NCBI GenBank assembly: GCA_015489255.1
Contig: WGAD01000011.1
Span: forward strand, 1-5,618
Source: Anaerolineales bacterium
Lineage (GTDB): Bacteria > Chloroflexota > Anaerolineae > Anaerolineales > Villigracilaceae
Length of the DNA stretch: 5,618 bases
Reading direction: 5' to 3'
Shown in pieces: positions 4,223 through 5,618 of the stretch. Within the stretch, counting starts at the first letter, position 1. Each line of letters starts with the position of its first letter. The notes beneath the pieces are model-generated. The model saw only the letters and a list, made by a program, of their open reading frames with translations. It searched no databases and had not been told where the DNA came from. A program made the translations under genes and the position numbers.

Positions 4223-5614
4223 ATGGACACATATCAAAGATTTTTGCAGGCATACCCGGAGTATGCCCAAACAGCCAGCCTGGATGATTTGCGCGCCCGC
4301 GATTACACCCGCCTGGACAAACTGGGGCATGTGTACCTGGACTATACCGGCGGCGGCCTGTATGCGGAATCGCAGGTGCAAAAGCACATGGATTTGCTCA
4401 TGCGCCAGGTGTATGGCAACCCGCATTCTTCCAATCCCACTTCTAGAGCGGCGACCGAGCTGGTGGAAAGCGCGCGCCGTTATGCTTTGTCGTTTTTCCA
4501 TGCCGACCCGCAGGAATACGATCTCATTTTTACGCCAAATGCCAGCGGGGCGCTGAAGCTGGTGGGCGAATCGTACCCCTTTGACGCAAACAGCCGTTAC
4601 CTGCTGCTCTTCGATAACCACAATTCGGTGCAGGGCATTCGTGAATTTGCCCACGCCCGTGGCGCGGAGGTGACGTATATCCCGGTTGCCCTGCCGGAAT
4701 TGCGCCTCCCGGCAGACCGGTTGGCTGCTGCTCTGGATCAGCCGGCCAGCGGCAACAACCTTTTTGCCTATCCGGCGCAATCCAATTTCTCCGGCGTCAA
4801 ACACAGCCTGGAGTGGGTGGAATACGCCCAGTCGCGCGGCTGGGACGTGCTGCTGGATGCCGCCGCCTATGTGCCCACCAGTGCGCTGGACCTTTCGCAG
4901 GTTAAACCGGAGTTTGTTACCCTGTCTTTCTACAAAATGTTCGGCTACCCGACCGGCATCGGCGCGCTCATCGCCCGCCGCGATGCGCTGGCGCGCCTGC
5001 GCCGTCCCTGGTTTGCCGGCGGCACCATTACCGTGGTCAGTGTGCAGGAGGAACGTCATTACCTGGCCGAAGGGCACGCCGCTTTTGAAGAAGGAACGGT
5101 CAATTACCTGGGCATTCCGGCGGTAGAGATTGGGCTGCGCCACCTGCAGACGATCGGCTACCCGACTATTGGGGCGCGGGTACAGGCGCTGACCGCCTGG
5201 CTGCTGGACGAGATGACCGCTTTGAAACACGGCAACGGCGCGCCGCTGGTCAAGATTTATGGCCCCACCGATACCCACATGCGCGGCGGGACGATTGCCT
5301 TCAATTTTTATACTGCAGCCGGAGAGCCGATCCCGCACGATCGGGTGGAGGAGGCGGCCAACCGCGCGGGCATCTCCTTGCGGACGGGGTGTTTTTGCAA
5401 CCCCGGCGCCGGCGAAGTGGCTTTGCAGCTCTCTCGCCCGGAAATCGCCGCCTGTTTTGCCCAGCCGGAGCACGAGCAGCGCCTGAGCATGGAAGATTTT
5501 CGCGCCTGTTTCGACCAGAAAGCCAGCGGCGCGGTGCGTATTTCGGTCGGGTTGGCGAGCAACTTTGCCGATGCCGAAGCCTTCTTGCAATTCGCCCGGC
5601 GTTTTATAACCTGA
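4223..5614 (+). CDS. Class V aminotransferase-fold PLP enzyme, Moco sulfurase (NifS-like domain) relative
   Basis: This 463-residue protein is a fold-type I PLP enzyme of the cysteine desulfurase superfamily. Visible markers are YLDYTGGG (38-45), GNPHSSNPTSRAA (65-77), TPNASGALKLVGE (104-116), DNHNSVQGIRE with the ring-stacking H133, LLDAAAYVPT with the PLP-nitrogen Asp D212, and SFYKMFGYPTGIGAL (235-249) with Schiff-base lysine K238. The Cys motif LRTGCFCNPGA (386-396) holds C390 and C392, followed by the C-terminal lobe SGAVRISVGLASNFADAEAFL. SFYKMFG-PTG and RTGCFCN are hallmarks of the N-terminal domain of eukaryotic molybdenum-cofactor sulfurase (MOCOS/ABA3). The MOSC domain that follows there is absent, since the gene stops after the PLP domain. 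It probably mobilises sulfur from cysteine, but substrate and acceptor are unknown. It is separated from the upstream genes by a terminator hairpin, so it may be a separate unit. Confidence 0.88.
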   Translation: MDTYQRFLQAYPEYAQTASLDDLRARDYTRLDKLGHVYLDYTGGGLYAESQVQKHMDLLMRQVYGNPHSSNPTSRAATELVESARRYALSFFHADPQEYDLIFTPNASGALKLVGESYPFDANSRYLLLFDNHNSVQGIREFAHARGAEVTYIPVALPELRLPADRLAAALDQPASGNNLFAYPAQSNFSGVKHSLEWVEYAQSRGWDVLLDAAAYVPTSALDLSQVKPEFVTLSFYKMFGYPTGIGALIARRDALARLRRPWFAGGTITVVSVQEERHYLAEGHAAFEEGTVNYLGIPAVEIGLRHLQTIGYPTIGARVQALTAWLLDEMTALKHGNGAPLVKIYGPTDTHMRGGTIAFNFYTAAGEPIPHDRVEEAANRAGISLRTGCFCNPGAGEVALQLSRPEIAACFAQPEHEQRLSMEDFRACFDQKASGAVRISVGLASNFADAEAFLQFARRFIT

Positions 5615-5618
5615 ATTG

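Noticed and set aside
4016..5590. Long open frame on the - strand (524 codons)
   Set aside because: It is antisense to the PLP enzyme, whose motifs are unmistakable. It also crosses the hexamer repeat, giving a Gln/Glu run, and has no recognisable domain.

Overview
The window is a gene-dense, high-GC bacterial stretch with five protein-coding genes, all on the + strand. Small spacers, ATGA overlaps and good Shine-Dalgarno sites suggest operon organisation. Base composition, gene content and short A/G- or T-rich tandem repeats in the spacers suggest an environmental Chloroflexota (Anaerolineae-like) genome. That assignment is an inference from style, because no rRNA or other marker is present.

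Region 1 (1-2191) is acyl-CoA metabolism. It holds the 3'-part of a biotin carboxylase gene, a separate BT/biotin-carrier gene, and a small MaoC (hotdog) hydratase. The first two read like one methylcrotonyl/propionyl-CoA carboxylase alpha subunit divided by a single in-frame TGA. A strong ribosome binding site sits just before the second part. The carboxyltransferase (beta) subunit is not in the window and may lie upstream. A seven-base tandem repeat (GAGAAAT/GGGAAAT) covers the end of the carrier gene and the leader of the MaoC gene.

Region 2 (2192-4092) starts with a 63-base spacer holding a perfect inverted repeat and a possible extended -10 element. A CitE/HpcH-type CoA-ester lyase follows. 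It overlaps by ATGA an extended short-chain dehydrogenase (NAD-dependent epimerase/dehydratase family) of unknown substrate. Carboxylase, MaoC hydratase and CitE-like lyase together recall the mycobacterial accA1/accD1-Rv2499c-Rv2498c cluster. The reasonable pathway guess is leucine (3-methylcrotonyl-CoA to HMG-CoA to acetoacetate plus acetyl-CoA) and/or itaconyl-/citramalyl-CoA breakdown.

Region 3 (4093-5614) has a hexamer repeat (TCTTGT-like), an intrinsic terminator hairpin, and a class V PLP enzyme. That enzyme closely resembles the NifS-like domain of molybdenum-cofactor sulfurase but has no MOSC domain. The hairpin ends only a few bases before this gene's ribosome binding site, so it may act as an attenuator rather than a plain operon end.

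I see no RNA genes, CRISPR arrays, insertion sequences or phage genes. No stretch above 300 bases lacks a gene.
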